The translations under genes and the position numbers were made by a program. The notes beneath the pieces were generated by a model, which saw only the letters and a list, made by a program, of their open reading frames with translations, searched no databases and was not told the origin of the DNA. Source: Hofstenia miamia (lineage: Eukaryota; Xenacoelomorpha; Acoela). Taken from it: a stretch of DNA of 64,000 bases. Shown one piece after another: positions 22,990 through 35,200 of the stretch (position 1 is its first letter; every line of letters starts with the position of its first letter). The stretch spans positions 3,297,106 to 3,361,105 of the forward strand of contig SCFE01000001.1 in assembly GCA_004352715.1 (NCBI GenBank), in the 5' to 3' direction.

Positions 22990-23720
22990 TTATCATACTC
23001 AAGTGTGCTTAATGATGGAAATTTAACTAATTAATTCTGTCTTTATTTTCTCCAATTCATCATGCTCTTTCCATGTTGATTCAAATGGCACTGATTTCTT
23101 TAGTAGATGTGTCATCTGATGTGTCTTCTGTATGATATTTGGTACAAATGTTCCTTAATAGTTAATGAACCCTATTATGCATTTCAAATCTTGTGTTCTA
23201 TCAAGTTTGTTAATATGTTCTTGTATTGTGTCAGTCACTATTAGTATATCATTTATGTGATTACTCCATCTTCAACCTTTTTATTATTCTGTTTCAACAC
23301 TTTAGTAATGTATCTTTAGAAAGTTGCTGGAGCATTGCACCATCTGAAGGCCATATAAATCCGCCCAAATATTCTGTATGGTTTAATAAATGCAGTTTTC
23401 TCAATATTTTTTGGTTCCATTGGCACTTTTCAATATGCCTTACATAGATCTATGCTGGTGAATATTTATGTTTACTTGCTTCACATAAAATATGCCTCTT
23501 TTTTCATAGCATCATTAAGTTGCCTGTATTTTTTCCTTGCTTAACAAATACAGTAGGCCCTGCATACAGCCTTTCACATTGTCTAATTATGTTTATGTTG
23601 TTGTCTGTCAATTCATTTAAAGTTTTGTTATAATTTTCTTTAATGTTCTCAGGAACTTGCCTTATCAATAATCATTTGGGTTGTTACATTGTAGTAATAA
23701 TCCAATCTGTCTCTCCTACA
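22990..23720 (-). pseudogene. G1 reverse transcriptase fragment
   Basis: Minus frames near 23,460-23,290 read SIDLCKAY (motif A; catalytic D), KTAFIKPYRIFGRIYMAFRW (motif B region) and CNAPATF, the typical Ty3/gypsy fingers-palm order. A Y-I-D-D-type motif C follows as a broken segment near 23,260. Upstream, near 23,720, an E-M-I-K-L opening block is recognisable. Many stops are present. RT copies the element RNA into DNA. Confidence 0.75.
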
Positions 23721-23849
23721 GCTTAATCATCTCTTTTTTCACATTTACTACTTTGATAGTTGAATTCAATATCAGTATTGTGCCTCTACTTTCTTCAAAT
23801 ATTTAGTTGTAGATGCACATCATCTATAGATTTGAATGGTATTATCTCA

Positions 23850-24200
23850 TCATCACTGTCTCCATCAGTTGTTGATATAATTTCCTACTGTATTTTGATT
23901 GTTTTTATTGTATAATCAATGATGCAACCATGTTTCATTAAGAAATCATTTCCCAACATTATTTCACATAGTAAGGAATTTTTTTCCATATTTATTACAA
24001 TGAAACTTTATTTGAAGTTAGTGTTAGCTATTTGAATTTTTACATTTTGTATTTATGTAGTTGCCAGAAGTATTTATCAACCTATTACTTGTATTTTTCA
24101 ATGTTTCTGTATGGAATCCTATTTTGGATTCACACTAATCTGATATTATAAATATCACTGCTTTTATAATGATGCAATTTATCACTACTGTGATTGTATT
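23850..24200 (-). pseudogene. G1 retropepsin fragment
   Basis: The minus strand near 23,980-23,925 reads IMLGNDFLMKHGCIIDY, the I-L-G-x-D-F-L block of retroelement aspartic proteases. The D-T/S-G active-site block should lie near 24,170, where only an eroded S-S-D-I-Y-N-I remains. The copy is inactive. Confidence 0.65.
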
Positions 24201-24549
24201 AGCTTTTACAAAATTTGATTATGATTACCACAGGTGTTCATTGGGTCTGAGGTAGCATTCCCTCTAGTTTGAATTTCACCTTCACCTGTTGTACTGTATT
24301 CTTATTCTTCTACTAAATCTTCTTCTTCATAGTATGCTGCTGTGTCTTCTATTAAATTTATTTGTCCCTTTTTAACTTTATGATTCATCCTTTTCTCATA
24401 TTTGGGTATAGGGATTATTTTATATTGTTTTCATTTAAATTGGTTGTGTAACAATGTTTGTCTTATTTATTGTTACTTTTTTGTTGATTCTCACATTGTT
24501 TTCCAAAAAAAATTATATCACCAATCCTTTACATATCATCTTGTCTAGC

Positions 24550-25560
24550 AAACCATCTGCATCACATTTAATTTTGAATGAGTGTCAAATATTTTCTGGC
24601 ATTCACTTATAAATTTATGAAAGTAAATCATACTTTGAATATCACTTGCTTCTGGAACTCAATCAAAACATTCTCTCAACTTGAGACATGTAATTTCTAA
24701 GATCACCTCATTTGTTCATTTTCCAATTTTTCAATATCATCTGATAATATGCCTGGTATTCATCTACTAATTTTTAAAAGTTGTTTTGATTTTGGTACCA
24801 ATAGCTAGATAATGTTGGTATGCTGCTCCTTTTAGGTATTACAGGAATCTTGCTGCTGCTGCTACTACTTCTTGCATTATTTTTCTTTCATTCATCATCA
24901 TTTCAAATATCTGAATCTACTCTCTGAATGTGGGTGAATAGTTACTAATTCTGCCAGTAAAATTCATTAGTATCACTTTGGATGAACTAAACCTCATTAT
25001 TTTGCATTTCAGGCAGGAGTGAATCCTGAATATTGTTTCAACTTGTAATTTTTTTTAACAATATTGTCTTACTTTTTTCATTATTCTTTTGACCAGCCTA
25101 TCAATGAATTCTTGTTCTGATTTATCTGCTTTTTGTTTTTCCTTTTCAATTTCAGCATCATCATATGGAAATGCATGGTTCTTATCTCTCTGGTTTCTCT
25201 TGTACCATGATTTCTATATTTTCTAGTCCTGTGCAATTTTGTTTTAATTTCTTCTCCATCTTCATTCAGCATTAACAATCTAATTTGGTCTCTTAGATTA
25301 TCAATTTCTATATGCTTATTTTCATTGTCTTCTTTTAACAATACACTTCCTTTGTGCAACTCTGCCATCAATGGTTGCCATTTTTTACTTTTTTGTTTTA
25401 TTTCTTCATTGGCTTTTGTCAATATCTCTATTTGTTTTTTAAATAGATTCCATTGCTCACTTAGTGTCATTTCACATGTTTTCTATCCATCTTTCTTGTT
25501 CTGCATTAGCCAACTCAAGTACAGTCACTGTTTCATTTAATTTTCCCATCTGTAATTTCA
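24550..25560 (-). pseudogene. G1 gag-like region with coiled coil
   Basis: The minus frame 25,470-25,081 is a charged helix (LFKKQIEILTKANEEIKQKS, IEIDNLRDQIRLLMLNEDG) with heptad-like spacing, followed by lysine-rich sequence. Eroded frames continue to about 24,550. Its place upstream of the protease fits gag. No zinc knuckle is visible. Gag forms the particle shell of LTR elements. Confidence 0.5.
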
Positions 25561-25699
25561 ATCCAATTTTCTTTTCACTCTAACTAAATATATTTGTTTT
25601 TGATTAGCACAGACTGTAGTACCAAATCAGTTGGGGCTACTTTGCTTTCAGGTCATGATGCAGTGTCTTGTGTTGGGGGAGTTCCCACAGGTTGAGGAG

Positions 25700-26436
25700 G
25701 ATGCTGTTAGGTTTTCAATTTGGTGTTAGCACTTTCAATGAATTATTATTGTTCACCATCTTTCATTTTAGCTTTGAGTAGTCACTTTCCTCTGAGAGTG
25801 ATTCACCATCACTTCTTATTAGATTTTTAATTTGTGTTCCCTGTTTATTTCTTTGTCATTAATGGACTCTAAACATATTTGTTATCACTGTTCTTTGAGA
25901 GTTGTAGTTTGTTACTTGTTTTGATGTTTCAATTTTTCAAAAAAAAATTCATAGAAGAAACAACTATTTGTACTCAAAATCTTTCTTTTAAGATCTTAGT
26001 TACATGTAGCAGGCATCCTATCACAGTTGAAATGCAGAATCTGCACCAGGCTGAGATTGACTTAAATTAGCTCTACTTTTACTTTCTTAGTCTTAAAGAT
26101 CTCCCTTATTTGTGAGTGTGGCTCCAGGATATTTTCTGCTTTCTGATTTATTAGTACTGTTCAATTAATCTATTAATTGTTTACAACTGAATTGTAATCT
26201 GTAAAGTAATAAAATTTTCTTTTAGATTGGCAGCAGTGGATGACAGGGTTGAAACCTGAAGCTGAACCATGCTATCAAAATGAATTAACATCTTACAGTA
26301 ATCTCTGCTTCAATCATCAGCAATGATAAGTTCCTCCTTCAAGTAGATTGGGCATCAGAGATATAGTCAACTGAGTTCATAAACTTTTAGTAATTAAGAT
26401 TTAATTCCAATATCAGGCTTAGATATTCACACATTG
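25700..26436. other. Unassigned, probably G1 5' flank
   Basis: CpG-poor AT-rich DNA with no clear ORF. It should hold the 5' leader or LTR of G1 but no matching LTR partner was found. Confidence 0.35.
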
Positions 26437-26444
26437 ACCTCAAC

Positions 26445-26789
26445 CAGGGTTTTTGAGTACTCAGAATGTTAAGAACTTGAACTTGAATAAGCTCACAAAA
26501 CTTTATTAGAAAAACTCAGAAGAGAAATGGTCAAAACTCAAGCTTGAACTTGTTTGAAAAATACCAAAAAAAATTAATTTTTTTTAAATATCAATTTTCT
26601 TACCAATCACAAAAACTATTTTTATCTTAAAATTATTGTAAAATAAATGTTTTTTACATTAAAAAACTCAGAATTAGAAAAAAACTTGATTGAACTCAAA
26701 ATTTCATTTAAAAAAATACTCAAACTTGAACTTGAAATGTAAAAACTCAAACTCAGACCAAGTAACTTGAATTCAACTTGAAAACCCTG
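26445..26789. mobile_element. hAT-type MITE, copy 1
   Basis: Starts CAGGGTTTTTGAG, ends CTTGAAAACCCTG, and is flanked by a perfect 8-bp duplication ACCTCAAC at 26,437-26,444 and 26,790-26,797. Short CAGGG-type inverted ends plus an 8-bp duplication are hallmarks of hAT transposons. At 345 bp with no ORF it is non-autonomous. A related copy lies at 36,224-36,580. Confidence 0.85.
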
Positions 26790-26801
26790 ACCTCAACATA
26801 A

Positions 26802-27321
26802 TGTAGAATCACAGGGGCACTCTCACCACTCAAGCAGCACTGGGTAACTCTTAGGTTCTTCTGAACATAACTGTCAACTGTCAAAGGGCTAGTTATCACC
26901 CTAGGAACAGTGGAGTAACTCCCAAATTATCACTGGATCATACACAAAATTAATTATTATAAAATCCATAACACCTTAAAACAGTTAGTAATTTAATAAG
27001 AAAGAAAAAATAACAATGTACAAGTGAGTCAAAACTTTTATTGGGCTTGGCTACAATGTCTCCCCTACTTTTTATACAAAATCAGTAAATAATTACCAGT
27101 AATCTGTTTATAAAGTTGTCACATTAATTCCTTTGCAAATTAAGTGAGCAATCACACATCTCTATAATTCAAGGGGACAACAATTGATTTTATTGTAATA
27201 CTACACTTGAAAATCAACAAATTACTAAAATAGAATGCAAAATAGGCACCAATTGATTAGAGTGCAAAATAATTGAATTAAAAATTAGAAGGGGTGAAGG
27301 GGTGCCCTGAGTGACTCTACA
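26802..27321 (-). repeat. 3' LTR of G2
   Basis: On plus it reads TGTAGAATCACAGGGGCAC ... GTGCCCTGAGTGACTCTACA, so it has inverted ends and TG/CA termini, 520 bp long. A purine-rich AATGGGGCCA precedes it on minus. Compared with the LTR of element E it lacks an internal ~350 bp. Confidence 0.8.
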
Positions 27322-27339
27322 TGGCCCCATTGCACAGTT

Positions 27340-30300
27340 AAATTTGCAGTAGTAGCTGGACTGTAGGGCTGCACAACAACTTTTGGGTCTCCTCTATCAT
27401 TTCAGCAGCTAAGACATCATCCCAAGAAGTGAGTTCTGCACAGCATGGTTTTCTGGTAACCTGCATGAGAGCCTCATGTTGAGTGACAGTTTCATTGCTA
27501 AGCTGAAAGAACTGAATTTCAGGAAGGTGTGAGCTGATAGGACAATTTGAGTCTCTGAGTGAAGGTATCAAAGAAATGTTCGTACAGGCAGAGACATTTG
27601 AGAGCAATCATAAGCATCATTAACACATCTGTGTTGGATGTGTGGATGTCCTTGGCACTGATGTGTGTGTCCAGGTAGAAGTGGAGGAAAACCTCCAGTA
27701 GAGAGCCCATTCATGTAGTGTGATTCATGAATAGTGAGTAAAAGTCATTTACCTGCTGGAGGGTCATCTCTTCAGGATCATTCACATCAGCTCTCAGCAT
27801 AGTTATGATCTCTATCCTTTTCACAATGTCATAATATCTTGTAATTGTTGTTTATCCACATGAGATCACCACTGGCTTGAAAAAGTATGAGGACATGAGA
27901 GCCCAATGTAGAGATCTTCTGATGTATCTTCTCAAGTTGTGTGGAGATCAGCTGACCCTTTAGGAAGATATCCTTTATTGTGAGGCAACCATCTATGGAG
28001 ATGCATTCAGGGTTGCCCCTTCCAGCAGCATGTTGCAAGTGTCCTTGTACTCCTTAGTTTGCATTACCTTGGCAATTTCTGTGGAGGTAGACATTTAGTT
28101 GATTTTCTCTGTGAGATGGGCAGATACCTTTTTACGGCCCTTTTGAACTCTCCACATCAGCAGAATCAGCAGTGTCATCAGACAGGGCAGTGGGATGCAT
28201 AGCAGGTTGTGTTTATTGGCATTGGACTCAACTTGGGCAAACACAATCTTCTGACATAGTGTGGCAGTCCCAATCTTAACTGGGTAGTTGATTTTGGTTT
28301 CCCAGATGGAATCCCAGAAGGTTCCATGTAGTATGTGGCTTCACAGCTTAGCAACTTGTGCAGTGTTGATCCAAAGGCAAGATGTGGTGCATTCCACATC
28401 CAGGGCTAGTTGTCCCCCAGGCAATTGTAGAAGCACCAGCTCTGGCTTTGTAAACATCTCTGTTAAACACCACTTCATTAATCCCAGGATGTTGTTATTG
28501 TGATTTGACTCAATGACTCATTTGGCAATCAAGGGCTCTTCTGCAAACTTGTCTGGGTGGTGCTCTATGGTTAAGATGTGTTCATTCTCTGAAATCAACC
28601 AAGCAGTTGTTGGTTTTGGCAAAGTGGCAGCTTCAGAAAATTTTTCCAAGTTAATGGCTTCAATGAGCGCCCTTGTGGATGGAGATACCTCAATGGCAGA
28701 GGATGCAAGTAGCTCTTCTTCCCATTAGAATTGCTCAGGTGACCTCAACTTTTGCTCAAGGACTGTAATGGGGATGATTTCACCAGCTTTACTAGCATGT
28801 CATTGAGTGTTGTTAAGCTTATTATAACCACACTCAGGGTAATTCCTGTGTTCAAGGTTGAAGAGGACCTCTGTCTTGGCTGGTATGCTGTAATGCTCCA
28901 CTAGCTCTAGGAACTGCATGGTTGAACCAGACTTGTTGCAAATTAAATGTTTGGTGCATAGCAGTGCACATTCAGAGTTGATAGACAGAAACTTGGTTTC
29001 TGTGGTGGTGCCCCACAAATATTTCTTGAGCTTGTCCAAGAAGATGTTCAAGTCAGAGAAGATGATCCCTAAGCAGTTGACTATCATCTGTGGGGAGCAG
29101 GCACCTGGGCAGATTACTTCAGGCAACAAGGTGGGCATAGAATTTCTTGTAAAGCTCAATTGCTTTCTTGGATTTTCCAGGGGACACATGTAATGAGCAT
29201 GAATGCAACAGCCAATTTTTTACTTTCCAGGCAGCTGTGCAGATGGTGATCTTGTGAGTGCAATGCTTTGCCAATTGTTCATGGGCTGCTTTGTCAAGAG
29301 GCAGCTGAATCTGCAGATCGTGGGTGGGTGAGGAAGGAGCTCCACATGATTGTATAGCTGGTGGAAATTTCTCAGAAAACAATTTCTTGGCAAAGTTCTC
29401 CCAGTCTTGCATTGTGTAGGAGAGTTGTAGCTCCATGAGTAGCTTTTCTACAAATTGAGAATACTGGGAACTCAGGCTGCATATCTTAATCTTAGGCCAC
29501 TCACTCTCTGGGTTTTTATCAGCTTTTAAGTTTGTCCACACATTGTCAATTTCTGTAAGTGTGGCTGAACTCTGAGAAAACACAAAACTGACTCAGAGGT
29601 TGGTGATGAAAACAAGGCCAGGAGTACCTGTATTAATTGACTCCAAGGTCTGTGCATGGATGGCAGCATTGATCAGTAGCCAGGTATCAACAGCAAGAAA
29701 GTGAGTGGGTGTCTTCTTGCACAAGAGTAGATCTGTGTATATGAGTTTTGTGGTGGAAATGATTTTAGTATTATATGTACAGGACTATAGGAGATATGGT
29801 ATATGATAGTAAAATTCTCCATTCTGAAATGCAAGCTCTTGACTTTGTCAGGTATGCTATCTTGATATTCCTCCTTGAGGAACATTACAAGGTGGATGTT
29901 TTCAATCTTTGCAAGTCAGTAGGCAATTTCAATCTTCTCTAAGATCTTTGATTGAGTGACTTCATTGACATGGAAAAAGTAGATCACAAGCAAGTTTTTA
30001 AAATTTATGTTGACACAATCAAAGCTCTGGATTTGCTTTTTGTTGTTGAGGAACTGGCAGAGATGTGAGAGAGTGAAATCTTCATCAAAACTGGTGTTCA
30101 CTGTGCTATGCCAATAGGGTTGAGGTTGTCCACCTTGCATTTTGGAGTTGTAGCAGAATATGGTATTAATGCAGGGCCTTCTTTCTGCATTGATGATGAA
30201 TGGAATCACATCCACTGAACAAATTAATGTCTTTGAGTTAAATGTCCAGCATAACTTATTTTTGGTTTTGTCTGACAGATTATCATGGATGAAGTTGACA

Positions 30301-30540
30301 GCTTTTTGTGTGGCAATGAAGTATGGATGCAAGATCTCATCCCCAACCTTGGAGGTTTTGGACTGGACACTGGCTGAATCATGAGAGGAGGGACTGGGAC
30401 TAGAAGGGGCTTTTGAGTCACTTTGGGACAGGGTTAGATTGATTACACTAGCAAAGGGCACTCTAAGAGTATCATTGGTTTCCCATGCTGAGCATTGTCT
30501 CTGTGCATAGTCATCTGAGGTCTGCTTCTGCACAGACAGT
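27340..30540 (-). pseudogene. G2 3' ORF region, unknown protein
   Basis: About 3.2 kb downstream of integrase, read in several minus frames. The longest open parts are 30,533-29,916 (205 codons), 29,583-29,119 and 29,189-28,800. A hydrophobic run LLCIPLPCLMTLLILLMW near 28,200-28,150 is a possible membrane segment, followed by a basic stretch. The homologous region in element E conserves the protein-level blocks better than the third positions, which suggests it was once coding. It occupies the env position of gypsy elements, but I see no recognisable envelope or other domain. Frameshifts are frequent. Other options are a captured host gene or a structural protein. Confidence 0.5.
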
Positions 30541-30689
30541 TGTCTCTGTGCGTAGTCACAGGAATCTCCCTCCCAAGGGGATAGTGTCTCCCCAAGTAGT
30601 CATGAAGTACTGCTACATGAGCCCTCTGCTTGACATTCTTGTTTAAAGGAAGTGTCTTTGCTCATTTTTCATGGGGATGTGGCTCAGCT

Positions 30690-31150
30690 CATCTCATCTC
30701 AGGGATTTAGTCATTGTCTCACATGGCATCTGATGGGTGGTTTGTTCTCTGATCATTTCATCATGGTTGCTAAACAAAGAAATGAGATTTAATTCCCAAT
30801 CCTGGGTATTTAAGTGATCTAGATATTGTTGCTCTCTCACTTTACATTTAGGCAAAACATGAGTAGCTATAGTGTTGCTACTACTACTGAGGTTACTATC
30901 ATAATCCACCTGTGGGAGGTCATTTTCCTCACATCCAGTGAGGTTATTATAAAATTCAATTTTGTTAAGCCTGTCATCAACAAGGGAAAACTTGCTCTTA
31001 GTGTCAATGACTGCATTATTAATATCTTTAATAGTATGTTTAAGTTGCTGAAAATGGGTTACCTTTCCTTTACTCAATAAATACTGGTGGTGATCTAGCA
31101 CCTTTGTAATGACAAACAGACCTTGCCAATTTGTGGCAAGTTTCCACACC
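30690..31150 (-). pseudogene. G2 integrase C-terminal region
   Basis: The minus frame opens MWKLATNWQGLFVITKVLDH, which matches the W-x-G-P-F-x-V-x-x-V-L segment of the gypsy integrase C-terminal (GPY/F-like) domain that contacts DNA or chromatin. A serine/acid-rich tail follows. Confidence 0.65.
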
Positions 31151-31599
31151 TGATTGGTGTTGGTGACTTAACAAGGAAAATAGGCAAAGACTTTGTCTCC
31201 TTGTTTATGTGGCTCTCCATATATCTTCCTATTAAAATTACTTTTTTGGTGAATGACTGATTGATTGGTGTTCCTACAGACAGTAAGGTGTACCTCTTGG
31301 AATTTGTGTAACATTTGATTTACAAAGTTTTCTAGTGTGGGCTCATTGTAGTCTGAAACATGATTGAGAACAGCATGCTTGCCTCACAGCCAAACATGGC
31401 TCTAAATGGGCTGACTTTGGTGGTAGAATGAACAGCAGTGTTGTAGACAAATTACACAGCCTCTATCACTCACTTCCAGTTATGGCTGGTGGCCTGAGCA
31501 AATGCAACTCTAATCAATTTAATAACAGTATCATTTAACCTTTTGATGACACTGTTCAACTGTGGGTGGTAAGCAGTAGTGAAGTTGTGTACAAACTCT

Positions 31600-32060
31600 A
31601 ACTCTCTCATAAGAGTTTCCATCAAGCTGTTCTCAAACTATGGGCTGTGGTCAGACACCAACTGCTCCATGGGCCTGAACTTGAAGATCCATTCCTTGAC
31701 TACCTTTTCACTGATCACCTCAGAGGTGGTGCTATTGATGAGAATGAGTCTAGCATACTTTGAGAAATGGTTGATTAGGACAAGAAGGTATTGGAAACCC
31801 TCATCATCATGTGAAAGTTTTTCCAAATCCATGTGCACCATTTTGTTTATTCTCTCAGCAGTGCAACTGTGCAATTCAGCTTGTTGCTCAGGGAAGTGTC
31901 CCATTCCTTTGAGAAGGCAGGTTTCACACTTGTCAATGACATCTTGGACAACAGCTCAGATACTGATTGTCACATATTATGCATTAAAAGTTCTCTTGGT
32001 CTTGATGATGCCTAAATGACTGCATTTGTGGATTTTCCAAACTAGGTCTTGCCAAAAATA
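31600..32060 (-). pseudogene. G2 integrase zinc-binding and catalytic core
   Basis: The minus strand near 32,040-31,905 shows KIHKCSHLGIIKTKRTF and CETCL, the H-H-C-C zinc-binding domain. Frame 31,904-31,638 then gives HMDLEKLSHDDEGFQYLLVL and INHFSKYARLILI with a later PMEQLVSDH. These are the first and second aspartate blocks of the Ty3/gypsy integrase core. The third (E) block lies in eroded sequence below 31,600. Confidence 0.8.
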
Positions 32061-32206
32061 TTCAGGGAATGCCAACCAGTTGTTTCAATTTTGAGTATAC
32101 AGTAATCTGGCATCATTCAGCTTTCAGTTGTATTGTTGGAAGTAGTGACTGGCAACAGGATTCAAAATATAGTTCATGTCTTTCAACTTGGCTATGACCT
32201 CTGAAA

Positions 32207-32653
32207 CTAATGATGAGGCTCAATGATAACCTTCTCAGAAAAACTTAACAAAATATCCTGTTCTGGAATGGTGGTGAGTTCCTGCCAGTGTTCACTTTCA
32301 CAGATAGAAATCATATTGTTTCCATAGTCAATGATACATGCGTTCTGCTCAAGAAAATTATTTCCCAGAATTATATCATAAGGAAGTGGCTGATTGCAGG
32401 TATTGATAACAATTAAATCAACAACAAACAGCTCCTGCCAAATGCATAGTTCCAGGTTTGATACATGAGCTTTCAAAGACAATGAATTCCCAGAGGCATC
32501 CAACAGGTCAGCAGTGGATGGAAGTAAATCATTTTGTGACAGACACAACTTGGAGCAACAAGTGTTGCTTATGATGGAGGCAGAGGCCCAGGTGTCAATA
32601 GTAACATTAATTAAATATCCATTGATATCCACAGGGATAATGTTAGTACACAA
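32207..32653 (-). pseudogene. G2 retropepsin-like protease
   Basis: A 148-codon minus frame. TIDTWASASIIS holds the active-site position, where the usual D-T/S-G is D-T-W, so the key glycine is lost. PYDIILGNNFLEQNACIIDY is the conserved flap-to-C-terminal block. The enzyme would cut the gag-pol polyprotein. The frame is the longest intact stretch of G2 pol. Confidence 0.8.
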
Positions 32654-32789
32654 CAGTGAAGTGATTACCAGGACATTGTGCGCACATTTTCTAGGAGGTG
32701 GTGCTCCAGCTAGTTTAACAGATCACTGGAGCTGACAGGTGAATCAGGAGAACACTCTTGCATTTCCAGTTCATTGAAGATGAAATCCT

Positions 32790-32880
32790 CACCAATGGCA
32801 ACCAAATGGATCACAGGCTGGCATTGTGATTTAGTATGGCCCTTTTGACCACAGCAAAGACAGCAGGTCTGCTTTAGATC
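32790..32880 (-). pseudogene. G2 gag zinc knuckle
   Basis: The minus strand reads CLCCGQKGHTKSQC, a complete C-x2-C-x4-H-x4-C nucleic-acid-binding knuckle, upstream of the protease. This identifies the preceding ORFs as gag. Confidence 0.8.
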
Positions 32881-32930
32881 AAACTTTGGCTTAGGAACAG
32901 AGGCACTTGAAGTGACAGGAGGCTTCAGAA

Positions 32931-34020
32931 TCAGGTGATCAATCTGAAGTTCCTGGCATCCTTGTTGATGTGTGATGTATTATGCAGCATGTATACAATA
33001 CTGATAGCTTTACAAATAATCTGATTAAGATCATCTTCTGGGTCACACTTGAGTTCAAGGCAACTGAATATATTTGAAGGGAAGCCTTGACAAATGTAAG
33101 AGAAAAGATCATGCCTTGAGTACTCTGGCATTACATTGCTCAAACAGAACAACCTTTCTACTTGCATGATGTACATGTGGATGTCATTGCCAGTTTTAAA
33201 TGAGAGATCAATGTTACAGCATCTTGTATTGGTGTTTAATGTGAGGCACCTTATAGTGGTCCTCAAAATATCTGATGAGAAGTTGATAGTTGGTTTTTAT
33301 GTCACAGTCTAGCATCATATACTGATTGTATGTGTGACCTTATAAATAAGAAGAAAACTGAACAACTGCAGCATCTTGGGTAGCTTTATACTGCTTCATA
33401 GTTAGTTTGAATAGAAAGAGCCATTCTTCAAATGACTGAGATTTCATCAATCTTTCTAGTGAACTTGCGAAGAACAGAGTGGCAATTTAATAGATTAATG
33501 GTTTCATTCCCAATAGCAGTTGTAGGTAGAATTGATTTGGTAAGCCATGGTCCAATCTTCATTGTGGATGTCAAAAGATCAGTTGACTGTGGGGGAGTAA
33601 TTTGGGTTATGACAATTGGGGGTAACACTAGTGTTTACAGGTGCAGGAGGTGAAACATTCACACTCAGTACATATGAAACTGGAGCAGCAGCTGTGGTCA
33701 ATGTAGAAACTTGAGTCAAAGCTGATTGTGTAAAGGTGGGCTCTCCAGTTGTAAATGAAGTGACAGGGGTAACATATTGAGGCATTAATGGTGTAGAGGT
33801 AGCAACAATATGGCTGCTTGGAAGGCAAGTAGAAATCATTTCAGAAATTTGTTCAGAAAGACATTCAGAGAAATTGTCCAAAACATCTTGTAACACACTG
33901 TGAGTTACATACTCAGAAAATCCAGACTGAGGGGGTGAGAAGCAAGGTGGGCTACTCTGCCTCAGCAGGGATGTAGGCAGAGGTGTTGACAGGGTTTGGA
34001 GTTCAATTTCCAAAGGATTG
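32931..34020 (-). pseudogene. G2 gag region
   Basis: Minus frames 34,013-33,579 (proline/serine/threonine-rich, with the helix VTHSVLQDVLDNFSECLSEQ), 33,628-33,428 and 33,266-32,931 together span a gag-like protein. The last contains an MQVERLFCLSNVMPEYSRHD segment typical of the gag capsid region. Frameshifts separate them. The N-terminal part is displaced to 35,473-35,207 by the solo LTR. Confidence 0.6.
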
Positions 34021-34077
34021 ATTGAATCAATTAAACATCTCTCTTTCTCAACTAAGTGTCATGGGTTTGTTCTTTCA

Positions 34078-35200
34078 TGTAGCATAATCCAAAGCATAAT
34101 GCTGCTAAAAAAGAAAGAAGATCAGATGATTAGTCAAAACTAAGATTGAATTATGATTATTGATTAAAAAACACTTTAAGTTTAATTATCAGATTATCTT
34201 TGTAAATGCAACCAAGTATTAATATAGCAAATTAGTACTTGTTGTTAAATTTGACCAAATGAAGGGAGCAAATTCACTTCCATTATTTTTAGCCATTTTT
34301 GGCAGATGATAAAAATTTGAATTTCAAATGACAGGTACTTTTGGAAGTTAACTATAAATATGCAAGAAATCATTTTGGAAATTGTTGAAGTAAATTCTTT
34401 GAAAATCTTATCTTTAGATTTTAGATTGGTTTGCTTATTTATACAGAATGTCAAGCTAAATGGTAAATGCAGTAGTAGTGGTTTGAGCACATATCAGGAG
34501 CAACTCAAGGGTCCTTGATCCAAACGATGAACCTGCATTTATGTTAGGTGTACAAATAGGAGTTTTTCCCCATTTAGCTGGCTACCAATTCTTTTGTTTA
34601 CATGTATCTAATAATTGATATTAGTAAAAGGGCTGAATAGCCTACCATAGGTTATACATATTTTATCTTATAGATTTAGGTGACCCATAATAGACCAATA
34701 AATAGACCAAGCATGTATTATTGTTATTTAAATGTAAGGTAGGAAGCTGCAAGTTATTATGTAACTTATTTTAATTAACTTATCTAAAGCCAATAGTTTT
34801 TGGTAATGGCTAAAGTAATAATTATTAAGCAGCTAGTGACATTACAAATTGAGTTTAAGTCAGTTATGAATAGCATTGAGAACTACACTGAGTTAGGATA
34901 GGGAACACATAAGAACATCATTGAGCTGAGGCTTGGAACCACTTAATCAGTGATAGAAACACATGTGAGGTGATTCAGAGATCAGAGTTGGCCATAGGCC
35001 ATGCCCAAATCATGGAGCAGAGCTATGATGGCAGAGTACCTAAACAGTATCCAGTTACTTTAGTTAAGTAAGGATTAACAAAAACATATACAACATCAGA
35101 GCAAATAGTTAACATACATACATCCCTACCTGCTTAGAATGAAGAACAATAATTTAAAGAGTAATTTAATCTTCATTAACACTTGGTAGCAGATGCTACA
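34078..35200 (+). repeat. Solo LTR, family X, copy 2
   Basis: Starts TGTAGCATAATCC and ends GCAGATGCTACA, flanked by the 4-bp duplication TTCA at 34,074-34,077 and 35,201-35,204. It aligns with 21,508-22,882 in the same orientation. It is inserted in the gag region of G2, so it is younger than G2. No ORF. Confidence 0.75.

Larger units (their letters stand above)
20552..25700 (-). mobile_element. Ty3/gypsy element G1 (interrupted, decayed)
   Basis: Minus-strand remnants appear in the canonical order gag (about 25,560-24,550), protease (about 24,200-23,850), RT (about 23,720-22,990) and integrase (about 21,060-20,552). A solo LTR (21,508-22,882) interrupts the stretch between RT and integrase. 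The LTR of element E cuts the integrase at 20,551. Stop codons are frequent, and its own LTRs are not identified. Confidence 0.75.
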
